Below, piece by piece: positions 6,886 through 16,500 of a stretch of DNA of 64,000 nucleotides; position 1 is the stretch's first letter; each line of letters starts with the position of its first letter. The stretch spans positions 3,720,001-3,784,000 of the forward strand of contig NZ_CP108101.1 of assembly GCF_036195325.1 (NCBI RefSeq). Direction: 5' to 3'. A program made the translations under genes and the position numbers. The stretch comes from Streptomyces sp. NBC_00234 (GTDB taxonomy: Bacteria > Actinomycetota > Actinomycetes > Streptomycetales > Streptomycetaceae). Under the pieces are notes generated by a model, which was not told the DNA's origin, ran no database searches, and saw only the letters and a list, made by a program, of their open reading frames with translations.

Positions 6886-9377
6886 GCCTCGCTCTGCGCT
6901 CGATGCGGACCCGGTGGGTCACGTTCATCGGCTCCTTCGTCGCCCTGGCTCTGGGAGTCGGGCTGATCGCCACCACGGGGATGGCGCTCGCGGCGACGTT
7001 CGGCGCCCCGGAGCGCGAACCCGAACGGTTCGCCGGGGCCCCGGTCGTGGTGCGGGCGTCCGACACCCTCCGGGTCGCGACGCCGATCGGTGAACGTACC
7101 CAGCGACTGGCCGACCCCCGGCCGGTGCCCGCCGGCCTGGCCGCCCGGCTCGCCTCGCTGGGACGCACCACGCAGGACCGGACGTTCCACGTGAAACTGG
7201 ACCGGGGCGACGGCCAGGACGAGGCCGTCGGCCACCCCTGGTCGATCGCCGCCGCCACCCCGTACCGGCTCTCCTCGGGCCGCGCCCCCCGGGCCGCCCA
7301 CGAGATCGTCGTGGCGACGGGCTCCGCCGGCGGCCCGCGCACCGGCGACCGTGTCGAGGTCGCCACGGCCACCCGGCACACGCCCGGGGCCGTCTCCACG
7401 CGGACGGTCGTCGGCACCGTGCCGGCCACCGGCTTCGAGAGCGCCGTCTTCTTCAGCGACGCCGAGGCGGCCCGCATCTCCCCGCCGGTCGACGCGGTGG
7501 TGGTGCACGCGGACCCGGCCGCGGTCCGCGCCCTGGTCGGGGCGGCCCCCGGCATGACGGTCCTCACCGGTGACGAACGGCGCAGGGCCGACCCCGATCC
7601 CGACCGGGACAGCGAGGCGCTCGTCGCCGTCAACGCCATGCTCGGCACGGCGGCCGGCATCACCGGCTTCGTCTCGGTGTTCGTCGTCGCGTCGACGTTC
7701 TCGTTCACCGTGGCCCAGCGGCGGCGCGAATTCGGGCTGCTCCGCACGGCCGGCGCCACACCGGGGCAGGTACGGCGCATGGTGGTCGCCGAGGCAGGCG
7801 TCATCGGTGTGCTCGCGTCGGCCGCGGGCTGCCTGCTCGGCGACGCCGCGGCGCCCCGGCTCGCCTCCTGGATGACCGGTGCGGGGATCGCGCCGTCCTG
7901 GTTCGCCGTCGGTGACGTGACGTGGCCCCTGCACGCGGCCTTCTGGACGGGACTGTTCGTCGCGATGGCGGGCGTGGTGGTCTCCTCCCACCGGGCGGGA
8001 CGCATCGGCCCCACGGAGGCGCTCCGCGAGTCCGCCGTCGACAGCCGGACGATGCCGCCGAGCCGGCTCCTGACGGGCTCCGCCGTCCTGCTGACCGGCC
8101 TGGGACTGCTCGCCTGGGCGCTGGTCACCGATCCGGGGGACGTACTGAAGCGGAAGACGTACATCCTCCAGCCCATGTGGCTGATCGTCGGCTTCGCCCT
8201 GTTCGCCCCGCTCCTGGTCCGCCCGCTGACCCGACTGCTGACCTGGCTGCCCGCCCGGCTCCCCGGCGCCACGGGCCTGCTGGCCCGGCAGAACGCCTCC
8301 ACCGCGGTACGCCGCACGGCGGCCGTCGCGGCGCCGGTCCTCATCACCGTCGCCCTGGCCGTCTCCCTGCTCGGCACGGTGGCCACCGTCAACGGGGCCA
8401 AGGCCGCCGAGGCGGCGGCGCAGACCGGCGCGGACTGGGTGGTGTCGGCGGGCGAGGGCCGCGCACTGGACCCGCGCTTCGTGGACCGCGCCCGGACCAT
8501 CCCGGGAGCGGTGACCAGCGCCTCGCGCTCCACCGCGGTCACCGTCCTCGAAGAGGGCACCGCCCTCATCAGGTCCGAGGCCCGAGCCGTCGACCCGGCA
8601 GCCCTGGCCCGGATCGGCCGTCCGCCCCTCGTCTCCGGAAGCCTCACCGACCTCGACGACGACTCCATCGTCGTCAACGAGGAGTGGGAGACCCGGACCG
8701 TGGGACAGCGGGTGAGCGTCTGGCTCGGCGACGGCCGCAAGGTGTCGCTGCGCATCGCCGCGGTCCTGCGGGTCGGCACCGGCTCCAACGGCGTGTACGT
8801 GACCCCGAAGAACGCCGCCGGGGCCGGAATCGACCGTCTCGACGTCGGGCTCCGTACGGGAGCGGACCGTTCGGCCACCGCCGCCCTCCTCGCGAAGGCC
8901 GGCCGGGCAACCTCCACCCCGGTCCTCACGAAGGACGCCTGGGTGACCGCGCACTACCCCCGCACCAGCGAGAACACCCGTATGGGCATGTTCCTGATCC
9001 TCGGCATCGCCCTGCTGTACACGGGCATCGCGCTGGCCAACACCCTGGTGATGGCCAGCGCGGACCGGGTCCGCGACCTCGCGGTGCTCCGCCTGACGGG
9101 CGCCACGAAACCGCAGGTCCTGCGGCTGATCGCCGTCGAGGCCCTGGTGGTCGTCGCCGTGGGCGCCGTCCTGGGCGGTGCGGTCGCCGCCCTCAACCTC
9201 CTCGGCGTCAAGGGCGCACTGGAGCTGCTCTGCGTGAGCTCACCGGTGATCGTGCCCTGGGGAACCGTGGGCACGCTCCTGGCCGCGAGCGCGGCCCTCG
9301 CCACGGTCTCCGCCGTCCTCCCGGCCCTGGCGGCCCTGCGCACCCGGCCGGTCGAGCTGGCCGGCATGCGCGAATGA
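6879..9377 (+). CDS. FtsX-like ABC transporter permease
   Basis: 832 aa from GTG at 6879 (VLSLALRSMRTRW), overlapping the ATPase stop codon by 7 nt. Topology: an N-terminal membrane segment (FIGSFVALALGVGLIATTG), a large extracytoplasmic domain (about 40-250), then a first FtsX core (MLGTAAGITGFVSVFVVAS..., with the RRREFGLLRTAGATPGQVRRMV coupling loop). This is followed by a second extracytoplasmic domain and a second FtsX core near the C-terminus (LGIALLYTGIALANTLVMAS, RDLAVLRLTGATKPQVLRL). The duplicated FtsX layout matches actinomycete permeases partnered with MacB-type ATPases. It works in the cytoplasmic membrane with the preceding ATPase; the substrate is unknown. The 3' end converges on the rhodanese gene with only 14 nt between them. 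Confidence 0.93.
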   Translation: MLSLALRSMRTRWVTFIGSFVALALGVGLIATTGMALAATFGAPEREPERFAGAPVVVRASDTLRVATPIGERTQRLADPRPVPAGLAARLASLGRTTQDRTFHVKLDRGDGQDEAVGHPWSIAAATPYRLSSGRAPRAAHEIVVATGSAGGPRTGDRVEVATATRHTPGAVSTRTVVGTVPATGFESAVFFSDAEAARISPPVDAVVVHADPAAVRALVGAAPGMTVLTGDERRRADPDPDRDSEALVAVNAMLGTAAGITGFVSVFVVASTFSFTVAQRRREFGLLRTAGATPGQVRRMVVAEAGVIGVLASAAGCLLGDAAAPRLASWMTGAGIAPSWFAVGDVTWPLHAAFWTGLFVAMAGVVVSSHRAGRIGPTEALRESAVDSRTMPPSRLLTGSAVLLTGLGLLAWALVTDPGDVLKRKTYILQPMWLIVGFALFAPLLVRPLTRLLTWLPARLPGATGLLARQNASTAVRRTAAVAAPVLITVALAVSLLGTVATVNGAKAAEAAAQTGADWVVSAGEGRALDPRFVDRARTIPGAVTSASRSTAVTVLEEGTALIRSEARAVDPAALARIGRPPLVSGSLTDLDDDSIVVNEEWETRTVGQRVSVWLGDGRKVSLRIAAVLRVGTGSNGVYVTPKNAAGAGIDRLDVGLRTGADRSATAALLAKAGRATSTPVLTKDAWVTAHYPRTSENTRMGMFLILGIALLYTGIALANTLVMASADRVRDLAVLRLTGATKPQVLRLIAVEALVVVAVGAVLGGAVAALNLLGVKGALELLCVSSPVIVPWGTVGTLLAASAALATVSAVLPALAALRTRPVELAGMRE

Positions 9378-9391
9378 ACCGGTGCCGGCCG

Positions 9392-10240
9392 TCAGTCTCC
9401 GGTCACGACGGGAAGTTCCGAGGGAAGGCCCCACTCGCTCCACGACCCGTCGTACACGGACAGGCCGCGATACCCCGCCAGTTCGGCGCCCAGCGCGAGT
9501 ACGCAGGCGGTGACCCCCGAACCACAGCTGAAGACCAGCCTCTCCCGCTCCCCCACGAGCCCCTCGAAGGCCGCCCGCAGTTCCGCGGCCGGCAGCATCC
9601 GCCCGTCACGCCGGAGCTCGGCGAAAGGCAGGTTGACCGCGCCGGGCATATGGCCGCCGCGCAGCCCGGCACGAGGCTCCGGGGCCGTACCGGCGAACCG
9701 CTCCCGGGCCCGGGCGTCGAAGACGACGGCGCCCGGGTCGGCAAGGGCCGCCAGGACCTCACCGCTCCCGACCACGAACCCGGCGCGCGGCCGGGCGGTG
9801 AAGTCACCCACCGGAACCTCGGGCGCGGGCCCCCCGCGCTCCAGCGGCAGTCCGGCGGCGGTCCAGGCGGGCAGCCCGCCGTCGAGCACGGCGACCCGGT
9901 CGAAGCCCATCGCGCGCAGCATCCACCAGGCGCGGGCACTGGAGTAGATGCCCGCCCCGTCGTAGACGATCACGGTGTCGGAGTCATGGACGCCCAGCAC
10001 CCGCATCTCCCGGGCGAAGGCGTCCGCGCCGGGCATGGTGTGGGGCAGCGGCCCGGAGTGATCGGACAGCGCACCGTCGATATCGAAGACCCGCGCCCCC
10101 GGAATCCGCCACTCCGCCCCCCGGTCGGCACCCACGGAGGCATCGAGCACCACGACTCCCGGACGGCCGAGCCGCTCCCCGAGCCACTCGGCACCGACCA
10201 ACGGGCCGGGAAGGACTCCCGGCAGCTCCCGCACACCCAC
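9392..10240 (-). CDS. Two-domain sulfurtransferase (rhodanese / 3-mercaptopyruvate sulfurtransferase-like)
   Basis: About 282 aa. I placed the start at the GTG at 10240 because GGGAGG lies 4 nt upstream of it; the open frame extends to 10252, but that GTG would precede the ribosome-binding site. There are two rhodanese domains. The N-terminal one (EWLGERLGRPGVVVLDAS...HDSDTVIVYDGAG) has no cysteine in the loop and is structural. The C-terminal one carries the catalytic Cys239 in CGSGVTACV; the CGSGVT loop is the form associated with mercaptopyruvate sulfurtransferases rather than thiosulfate (CRKGVT). SWSEWG near the C-terminus is typical of the family. Role: persulfide transfer in cysteine catabolism, cyanide detoxification or sulfide balance. 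Single gene, convergent with the ABC permease. Confidence 0.9.
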   Translation of the reverse strand: MGVRELPGVLPGPLVGAEWLGERLGRPGVVVLDASVGADRGAEWRIPGARVFDIDGALSDHSGPLPHTMPGADAFAREMRVLGVHDSDTVIVYDGAGIYSSARAWWMLRAMGFDRVAVLDGGLPAWTAAGLPLERGGPAPEVPVGDFTARPRAGFVVGSGEVLAALADPGAVVFDARARERFAGTAPEPRAGLRGGHMPGAVNLPFAELRRDGRMLPAAELRAAFEGLVGERERLVFSCGSGVTACVLALGAELAGYRGLSVYDGSWSEWGLPSELPVVTGD

Positions 10241-10289
10241 GATTCCTCCCACCCCTCAGCCCTCCGGCCAAGTCCATCGCAGCACACAA

Positions 10290-10324
10290 AAGCCCCAGGT
10301 CAGCGATGAACTGACCTGGGGCTT
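10290..10324 (-). terminator. Intrinsic terminator of tRNA-Thr
   Basis: Perfect 14-bp inverted repeat (AAGCCCCAGGTCAG 10290-10303; complement 10311-10324) with a 7-nt loop. On the minus strand it is followed by TTTTGTGTG. It lies 5 nt downstream of the tRNA 3' end. Confidence 0.85.
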
Positions 10325-10329
10325 CTCTG

Positions 10330-10403
10330 AGCCGCCTTCGGGATTCGAACCCGAGACCTACGCATTACGAGTGCGTTGCTCTGGCCAACTGAGCTAAGGC
10401 GGC
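10330..10403 (-). tRNA. tRNA-Thr (anticodon CGU)
   Basis: Reverse strand folds into a full cloverleaf: acceptor GCCGCCT/AGGCGGC, D-stem GCTC/GAGC, anticodon stem ACGCA/TGCGT with loop CTCGTAA (anticodon CGT in DNA, reading ACG codons), T-stem TCGGG/CCCGA with loop TTCGAAT, and discriminator U at 10330. No CCA is encoded, as is common in actinomycetes. ACG and ACC are the preferred Thr codons in this GC-rich genome. Confidence 0.97.
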
Positions 10404-10512
10404 ACGCCCTGTCGCACCATAGTGCGATCAGCAGCGGGCCCAAGTCTACACAGTTTCCGGGGGTGCTCCGTACAGGGCGCCGCCGGAGGCGTATCCGCAG
10501 GTCAGGGGCGGG

Positions 10513-12042
10513 TCAGGAGCACTTCTTGCCCTCTGCGGGCGGGGTTCCCTCCAGCAGGTACGTGTTGATCGCCGTGTCGATGCAGTCGCTTCCCCGGCCG
10601 TACGCGGTGTGGCCGTCGCCCTCGTAGGTGAGGAGGGTGCCGGAGGAGAGCTGGTCCGCGAGCGACTCGGCCCACTTGTACGGCGTCGCGGGGTCCCGGG
10701 TGGTGCCGACCACGACGATCGGGGCGGCGCCCTTCGCCTCGGTGCGGTGGGGGGTGCCGGTGGCGTCGACGGGCCAGTAGCCGCAGTTCAGGGCCGCCCA
10801 GGCGAAGCCCTTGCCGAAGACCGGGGACGCCTCCTCGAAGCTGGGAACGGACTTCTGGACGTCGGCGGGGGCGTCGAAGGCCGGGGGCAGATCGAGGCAG
10901 TTCACGGCCGCGTTCGCGTACATCAGGTTGGCGTAGGTGCCGTTCGGCTCGCGCTCGTAGTAGCTGTCGGCGAGTGCCAGGAGACCCGAGCCGTCGCTGC
11001 GCAGGGCACCCGCGAGGGCCTCGCGGAGCTGCGGCCAGGCCGCCTCGTCGTACATGGCGGCGATCACCCCGGTCGTGGCCAGCGACTCGGTCAGCTTCCG
11101 GCTCTCGCCGGTCGGGATGGGCTTGGCGTCCAGATCGGCGAAGAGCTGCTTGAGCGCGGTGGCCGCCGCGTCCGCGGTCGTGGTGCCGAGCGGGCAGTCC
11201 TCCTTCTTCACGCAGTCCGCGGCGAAGGACTGGAACGCCGCCTCGAAGCCCGCGGTCTGGTCGCGGTTGATGTCGATGGCGGGAAGGGACGGGTCCATCG
11301 CGCCGTCGAGGACCAGCCGGCCCACCCGGTCCGGGAAGAGATCGGCGTACGTCGCCCCGAGGAAGGTGCCGTAGGACGCCCCGACGTAGTGCAGCTCCTT
11401 GTCGCCCAGGAGGGAGCGCAGGATGTCCATGTCACGGGCCGTCTCGACCGTGGAGACGTGCGGGAGGATCCTCTCGGAGCGCTTCTCGCAGCCGTTGGCG
11501 AACTTCTCGAAGGCACCGCTCAGCTCGGTGATCTCGGCGTCGTCGTCGGGGGTCTGATCGACCTGGGTGTAGGCGTCCATCTCCTTGCCCGTCAGACACT
11601 CGACGGGCTCGCTGCGGGCCACTCCCCGCGGGTCGATGGCCACCATGTCGTAGCGGGCGCGGACCGGAGCCGGGTAGCCGATGGCCGCGTACCCCTGGAG
11701 GTAGCCGATGGCCGAACCGCCCGGGCCGCCCGGATTCACCAGGAGCGAGCCGATCCGCTTGCCCGGTCCGGTGGCCTTCTTGCGGGAGACGGCCAGCTTG
11801 ATGTCCCCGTCGTCGGGGTTCCCGTAGTCCAGCGGCGCCTTCATCGTGGCGCACTGGAAGCCCTCCACGCCGCAGTCGCGCCAGTTCAGCTTCTGCGCGT
11901 AGTACGGCTCGAGGTCCTTGGGGGCCGCGGCTCCGGCGGCCGACGCACTCGTCGTCGACGTTCCGCTGCTGCAGCCGGAGACGAGGAGGCCGGCAGTGCC
12001 GAGCGCGGTGGCGAGGATGCGGAGCAGGCGCCTGGTGTCCAT
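10513..12042 (-). CDS. Secreted TAP-like alpha/beta hydrolase (tripeptidyl aminopeptidase family), lipoprotein
   Basis: 509 aa from ATG at 12042; an alternative ATG at 12090 would add 16 residues ahead of the signal. The N-terminus MDTRRLLRIL...GLLVSGCSSG is a lipoprotein signal peptide with lipobox LVSGC (Cys24). The alpha/beta-hydrolase core has the oxyanion loop NPGGPGGS (103-110), the nucleophile elbow GASYGT (Ser223), an acid in TTRDPATPY, and the catalytic His in GDGHTAYG. The C-terminal part matches the TAP-like (PF08386) domain seen in Streptomyces mycelial tri-/tetrapeptidyl aminopeptidases (Slp/Tap family). Role: anchored exopeptidase releasing N-terminal peptides outside the membrane. 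It sits directly downstream of holB on the same strand with an 83-nt gap. Confidence 0.92.
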   Translation of the reverse strand: MDTRRLLRILATALGTAGLLVSGCSSGTSTTSASAAGAAAPKDLEPYYAQKLNWRDCGVEGFQCATMKAPLDYGNPDDGDIKLAVSRKKATGPGKRIGSLLVNPGGPGGSAIGYLQGYAAIGYPAPVRARYDMVAIDPRGVARSEPVECLTGKEMDAYTQVDQTPDDDAEITELSGAFEKFANGCEKRSERILPHVSTVETARDMDILRSLLGDKELHYVGASYGTFLGATYADLFPDRVGRLVLDGAMDPSLPAIDINRDQTAGFEAAFQSFAADCVKKEDCPLGTTTADAAATALKQLFADLDAKPIPTGESRKLTESLATTGVIAAMYDEAAWPQLREALAGALRSDGSGLLALADSYYEREPNGTYANLMYANAAVNCLDLPPAFDAPADVQKSVPSFEEASPVFGKGFAWAALNCGYWPVDATGTPHRTEAKGAAPIVVVGTTRDPATPYKWAESLADQLSSGTLLTYEGDGHTAYGRGSDCIDTAINTYLLEGTPPAEGKKCS

Positions 12043-12125
12043 CCCCGGAGCGTAGTCGCCGGGTGACGACTCGTCCGATTCCCTGCTCATTCGGGTGAAT
12101 ACCCCGCCCCACCTGCCCAGCTGCG

Positions 12126-13331
12126 TCAGCCGGCCCGGAGCGCCATCGTCATCGCCTCCACCGCGAGCAGCGGCGCCACGTTGCGGTCGAGTGCCCGACG
12201 GCAGGCGATGACCGCCTCGATCCGGCGCAGGGTGCGCTCGGGGGTCGACGACCGGGCGATCCGGTCGAGCGCGTCCCCCGCGTCGACGTTGGCGATCGCG
12301 ATCCGGGAACCGAGCTGGAGCGCCAGCACGTCGCGGTAGAAGCCGGTCAGATCGGTGAGCGCCAGATCGAGGCTGTCGCGCTGCGAACGGGTCTTGCGGC
12401 GCTTCTGCCGGTCCTCCAGCTCCTTCATCACCCCTGCCGTGCCCCGGGGCATCCGGCCCCCGGCGACCGCGCCGAGCGCCGCCTTCATGTCGTCGGTCTC
12501 CTTGACGTCCACCTCGTCCGAGACCTGCTTGGCTTCCTCGGACGCGGTGTCGATCAGCTCCTGAGCAGCCTTCAGGCAGCCGCCGACGTCGTCGATCCGG
12601 AGCGGGAGCTTGAGCACGGCGGCACGGCGGGCCCTGGCCCGCTCGTCCGTGGCCAGCCGACGGGCCCGGCCGATGTGGCCCTGGGTCGCGCGGGCCGCCG
12701 ACGCGGCGCGCTCGGGATCGATGCCGTCCCGCCGGATCAGCACGTCGGCGACGGCGTCGACCGGCGGTGTGCGGAGCGTGAGATGGCGGCAGCGGGAGCG
12801 GATCGTCGGCAGGACGTCTTCCAGGGACGGTGCGCAGAGCAGCCACACCGTGCGGGGAGCGGGCTCCTCCACGGCCTTCAGCAGGACGTTGCCCGCTCCC
12901 TCGGTCAGACGGTCGGCGTCCTCCAGGACGATGACCTGCCAACGGCCGACGGCCGGGGAGAGCTGGGCGCGGCGGACCAGGTCGCGGGTCTCCTTCACAC
13001 CGATGGACAGCAGGTCGGTGCGGATGATGTCGACGTCGGCGTGCGTACCGATCAGGCTGGTGTGGCAGCCGTCGCAGAAGCCGCAGCCGGGAATGCCGCC
13101 GAGGGCCCGGTCAGGACTGGTGCACTGGAGCGCGGCGGCGAAGGCGCGGGCGGCGGTGGACCGCCCGGACCCGGGCGGTCCGGTGAACAGCCAGGCGTGG
13201 GTCATCTTCGAGCCCGGGGGTACCGGCTCACCCGTGGAAATGGCGGTGACCAGCGCATCGGCGTCCCGGGCGGCGGCAGCGAGCTGCTCCTGGACCCGGT
13301 CCTGTCCGACGAGGTCGTCCCATACGGTCAT
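12126..13331 (-). CDS. holB: DNA polymerase III subunit delta'
   Basis: 401 aa clamp-loader subunit. AAA+ region with P-loop GPPGSGRST (51-59), in which the usual Lys is Arg, so this subunit probably does not hydrolyse ATP, as in other delta' proteins. Zinc module Cys70, Cys83, Cys86, Cys89 (C-x12-C-x2-C-x2-C). SRC motif TIRSRCRHLTLRTP supplies the trans-acting arginine finger. The N-terminus MTVWDDLVGQDRVQEQL is characteristic. It works with tau/gamma and delta in loading the beta clamp. It lies downstream of tmk on the same strand, an order conserved in many bacteria (tmk-holB). The 223-nt gap carries a strong terminator, so holB probably has its own promoter. Confidence 0.96.
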   Translation of the reverse strand: MTVWDDLVGQDRVQEQLAAAARDADALVTAISTGEPVPPGSKMTHAWLFTGPPGSGRSTAARAFAAALQCTSPDRALGGIPGCGFCDGCHTSLIGTHADVDIIRTDLLSIGVKETRDLVRRAQLSPAVGRWQVIVLEDADRLTEGAGNVLLKAVEEPAPRTVWLLCAPSLEDVLPTIRSRCRHLTLRTPPVDAVADVLIRRDGIDPERAASAARATQGHIGRARRLATDERARARRAAVLKLPLRIDDVGGCLKAAQELIDTASEEAKQVSDEVDVKETDDMKAALGAVAGGRMPRGTAGVMKELEDRQKRRKTRSQRDSLDLALTDLTGFYRDVLALQLGSRIAIANVDAGDALDRIARSSTPERTLRRIEAVIACRRALDRNVAPLLAVEAMTMALRAG

Positions 13332-13492
13332 GGGTCATCGCCCTTCCGGTGCTGTGGTGGTGCGGTGAGCCGCGGACTCGGGATGTTCCGCGGCCTGGGG
13401 TCGAGCCGGATTCCCATTGTGGGGGAAGGCTCTGACAATCCACGCTTTCCGGCCTCCGGGACGAGCGGGCTCCCCGGACGCCGCCGCCGTCA

Positions 13493-13536
13493 CGCGCGAC
13501 CGGCGGGCCCGGAGTTCCGGGCCCGCCGGTCGCGCG
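13493..13536 (-). terminator. 20-bp perfect hairpin, terminator of tmk
   Basis: CGCGCGACCGGCGGGCCCGG (13493-13512) pairs exactly with 13517-13536 around an AGTT tetraloop. It lies 18 nt downstream of the tmk stop codon. There is no T-tract, which is usual for high-GC actinomycetes. Confidence 0.85.
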
Positions 13537-13554
13537 GTCGGGTGGAGCGGGCGG

Positions 13555-16500
13555 TCAGCCGCGCGGACGGCGGCCCCGGCCGGACTGGCCCGGGTCCTCG
13601 TCGTGGCCGCCGAGCAGCTCGTCGGCCAGGGACGGCAGGTCGTCCAGCGGCGTCTCCTCGGCCCAGTCGGGACGGGGGCGCTTCTGGCGGGCCTGACGGT
13701 CGTAGGCGTCCTGGGCGGCCCGGGGGTCGTCGCCGATCTGCGGCAGCTCGCGCGTGCGCTCGTTCTCGCTCTCCGGGGCGCGCGCGGCGGGGCGCTCGTC
13801 ACGGAAGATGCCCGGCGGCACCCGGTCGGACGGCGCCTCGTCCCGTACGGGAGGCAGGACCGTGGTCTCGTCCGCGTCCCTCGCCGGGCGGCGCCCGGCC
13901 GGATCGTCCACCCGCGGCAGCATGGTCGTCTCGGCGTCGTCGGCCGCGGAACCCGAACGGGGGGAGCGGTCGGAGCGCGGACGGTCGGGCTGCGCCACCG
14001 GCGAAGGCACCGGCTGAGTCACCTCGTTCGCCCCGACGATCGGCGTCGGCACCGTGAGCTCGTTGTCCGGAACGGACGGCCCGGACTGGCCGGACGACGA
14101 GGGCGACTCGGACGCGGACCACGCGGACCGCTCCGACTCCGCCGCGGCGGCAGCCGCAGCTGCGGCCTCCGCCTCGGCCTCGGCCCGGGCGGCGGCCTCG
14201 GCCTCCGCCTGACGCCGTGCCTCCTCGGCCCTCAGCAGCGCCTCTTCCGCCTTGCGCTGCTTCTCCAGACGCCGCGCCTCCGCCTCCTTGCGCAGCCGCG
14301 CCTCTTCCTCGGCCTGCCTGCGGAGGCGTTCCTGCTCGGCCTCGCGCACCCGCTCCTCGGCCTCGCGCCTGGCCCGCTCCTCCTCGGCGAGACGGCGGGC
14401 TTCCTCGGCCCGCTGCCGGGCCTCCTCGGCCTGCCGTTCGGCCTCGCGCTGCCGGGCCTCCTCCAGCTCGCGGCGCTTGCGCTCCTCCTCCTCGGCACGG
14501 AGCCTGGCGAGCTGTTCCTGCCGCTCGCGCTCCAGCCGCTCCTCCTCGGCCTTCCGGGCCGCCTCTTCCTCGGCCTTGCGCCGGGCCTCCTCCTCGGCCG
14601 CCCTGCGCGCCTCCTCCTGGGCCTTGATCTCGGCCTCGGAGAGCGGAAGGAGCCGGTCGAGCCGGTGGCGTACGACGGTGGTGATCGCTTCCGGTTCCTG
14701 GCCCGCGTCCACCACCAGGTAGCGGACCGGATCGGCCGCCGCGAGGGTGAGGAAGCCGGAACGCACCCGTGCGTGGAACTCCGGCGGCTCCGACTCCAGG
14801 CGGTCCGGCGCCTCGGTGAACCGCTCGCGCGCGGTCTCGGGGTCCACGTCCAGCAGGACCGTCAGGTGCGGCACGAGACCGCTCGTGGCCCACCGGGAGA
14901 TCCGGGCGATCTCGGTCGGGGACAGGTCGCGGCCCGCACCCTGGTAGGCGACGGACGAGTCGATGTACCGGTCCGAGATGACGATCGCACCGCGTTCCAG
15001 CGCCGGACGCACGACCGAGTCGACGTGCTCGGCACGGTCGGCGGCGTACAGCAGGGCCTCGGCCCGGTTGGAGAGCCCGGCCGACGACACGTCGAGCAGG
15101 ATCGAGCGCAGCCGCTTGCCGACCGGGGTCGCTCCCGGCTCGCGCGTCACGACGACCTCGTGGCCCTTCGCCCGGATCCACTCGGCGAGTGCCTCGACCT
15201 GGGTGGACTTGCCGGCTCCGTCGCCGCCCTCCAGGGCGAGGAAGAAACCGGTGGCGGCGGGCGCGACCGTCGGGTCGCCCCCGCGCACGGCCTCACGCAG
15301 ATCGCGCCGCAGCGGCACACCCGAACGGTCGTCGGTCCTGGCGAGCAGAACCGCGGCGACGGGCAGCAGCAGTGCGCCGATGAGCATCAGCGCGAACGCG
15401 GCCCCGCCGTGCGCGAAGACGAAGTCACCGGAGCCCAGACGGTGCCGGCCGATGGCCGCGGCGAGCAGCGGGCCGCCCACGGCACCGAGTGCGATGAGCA
15501 CCCGGACGACGGCCTGGAGGTGTTCGGTGGTCCTGGCCTGCCGGAACTCCTCGGTCTCCTGGTCGATGAGCGTGTGCCCCGTGGCGGCGGCGACCCCGGC
15601 CGCGTAACCGGCGAGGAGGGCGAGGAGCAGTCCGGTCGCGGTGTCGGGCACCAGGCCGAGGGCGAGGAGCGCGACTCCGGTGACGGCGGTGGAGAAGGCC
15701 AGCAGGCGGCGCCGCGACAGGGTGGGCAGCACCTTCTGAGCGGTACGGATACCGAGTCCGGTGCCGCCGGTCAGCGCCAGGATCAGCAGCGCGAACGTGG
15801 CGGGGCCGCCGCCCAGGTCGAGCGCGTGCAGGACGGAGACCGCCGCCGCGGCGGCGATCGCCCCGGCGACCGCGGCGCAGGCGCCGACGACCAGTGGAAC
15901 CGTGCCGGTGCGGCCCTTGTCGGGTCCCGTGCCGGTGGCCGGACGGCGCAGGCCCTCCAGGGGCGAGCGCGGGCGGGGAGTCGGGGTGCCGGGCAGTTCG
16001 AGGAAGTACAGGGTCGAGATCGAGGCGGAGAAGAGTCCGGCCGCGACGTACGAGCCGAGTGCCGCCTGGTGGAACGAGAACCAGTCGAGTCCCGCGCCGA
16101 GCAGGTTGCCGACCAGGGTCGCGATCAGCAGGGCCGCCGCAGCGGCGGGGATCGCCAGGAAGTCGGTACGCAGCGAGAGCCTGCGCAGCGCGTCGAGGTG
16201 GTCGGGCAGCGGGCGCACGGCCGCGCCCTCGGCGGGCGGGGCGGGCAGCAGCGCGGGGGCCGCGCTCTCCTTCGCGACCGTCCACAGCCGCTCACCGACG
16301 CCGGTGACGAAGACGGTGATCAGGATCATCATGAGTGCCTTGTCCGGCATCCAGTCGATCCAGAGCGGTGCGACGACCAGCAGGGCGAGCCGCAGCCCGT
16401 CCGCGCCGATCATCAGCCATCGCCGGTCCACCGGCCCGCCCGGGGCCGTGAGCGACGTCAGTGGCCCCAGGAGTACGGCTCCGAAGAGCACCGTGGAAAT

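Noticed and set aside
10330..10403. tRNA-Thr as an integration site for a genomic island
   Set aside because: No integrase gene and no direct repeat of the tRNA 3' end nearby; flanking genes are ordinary.
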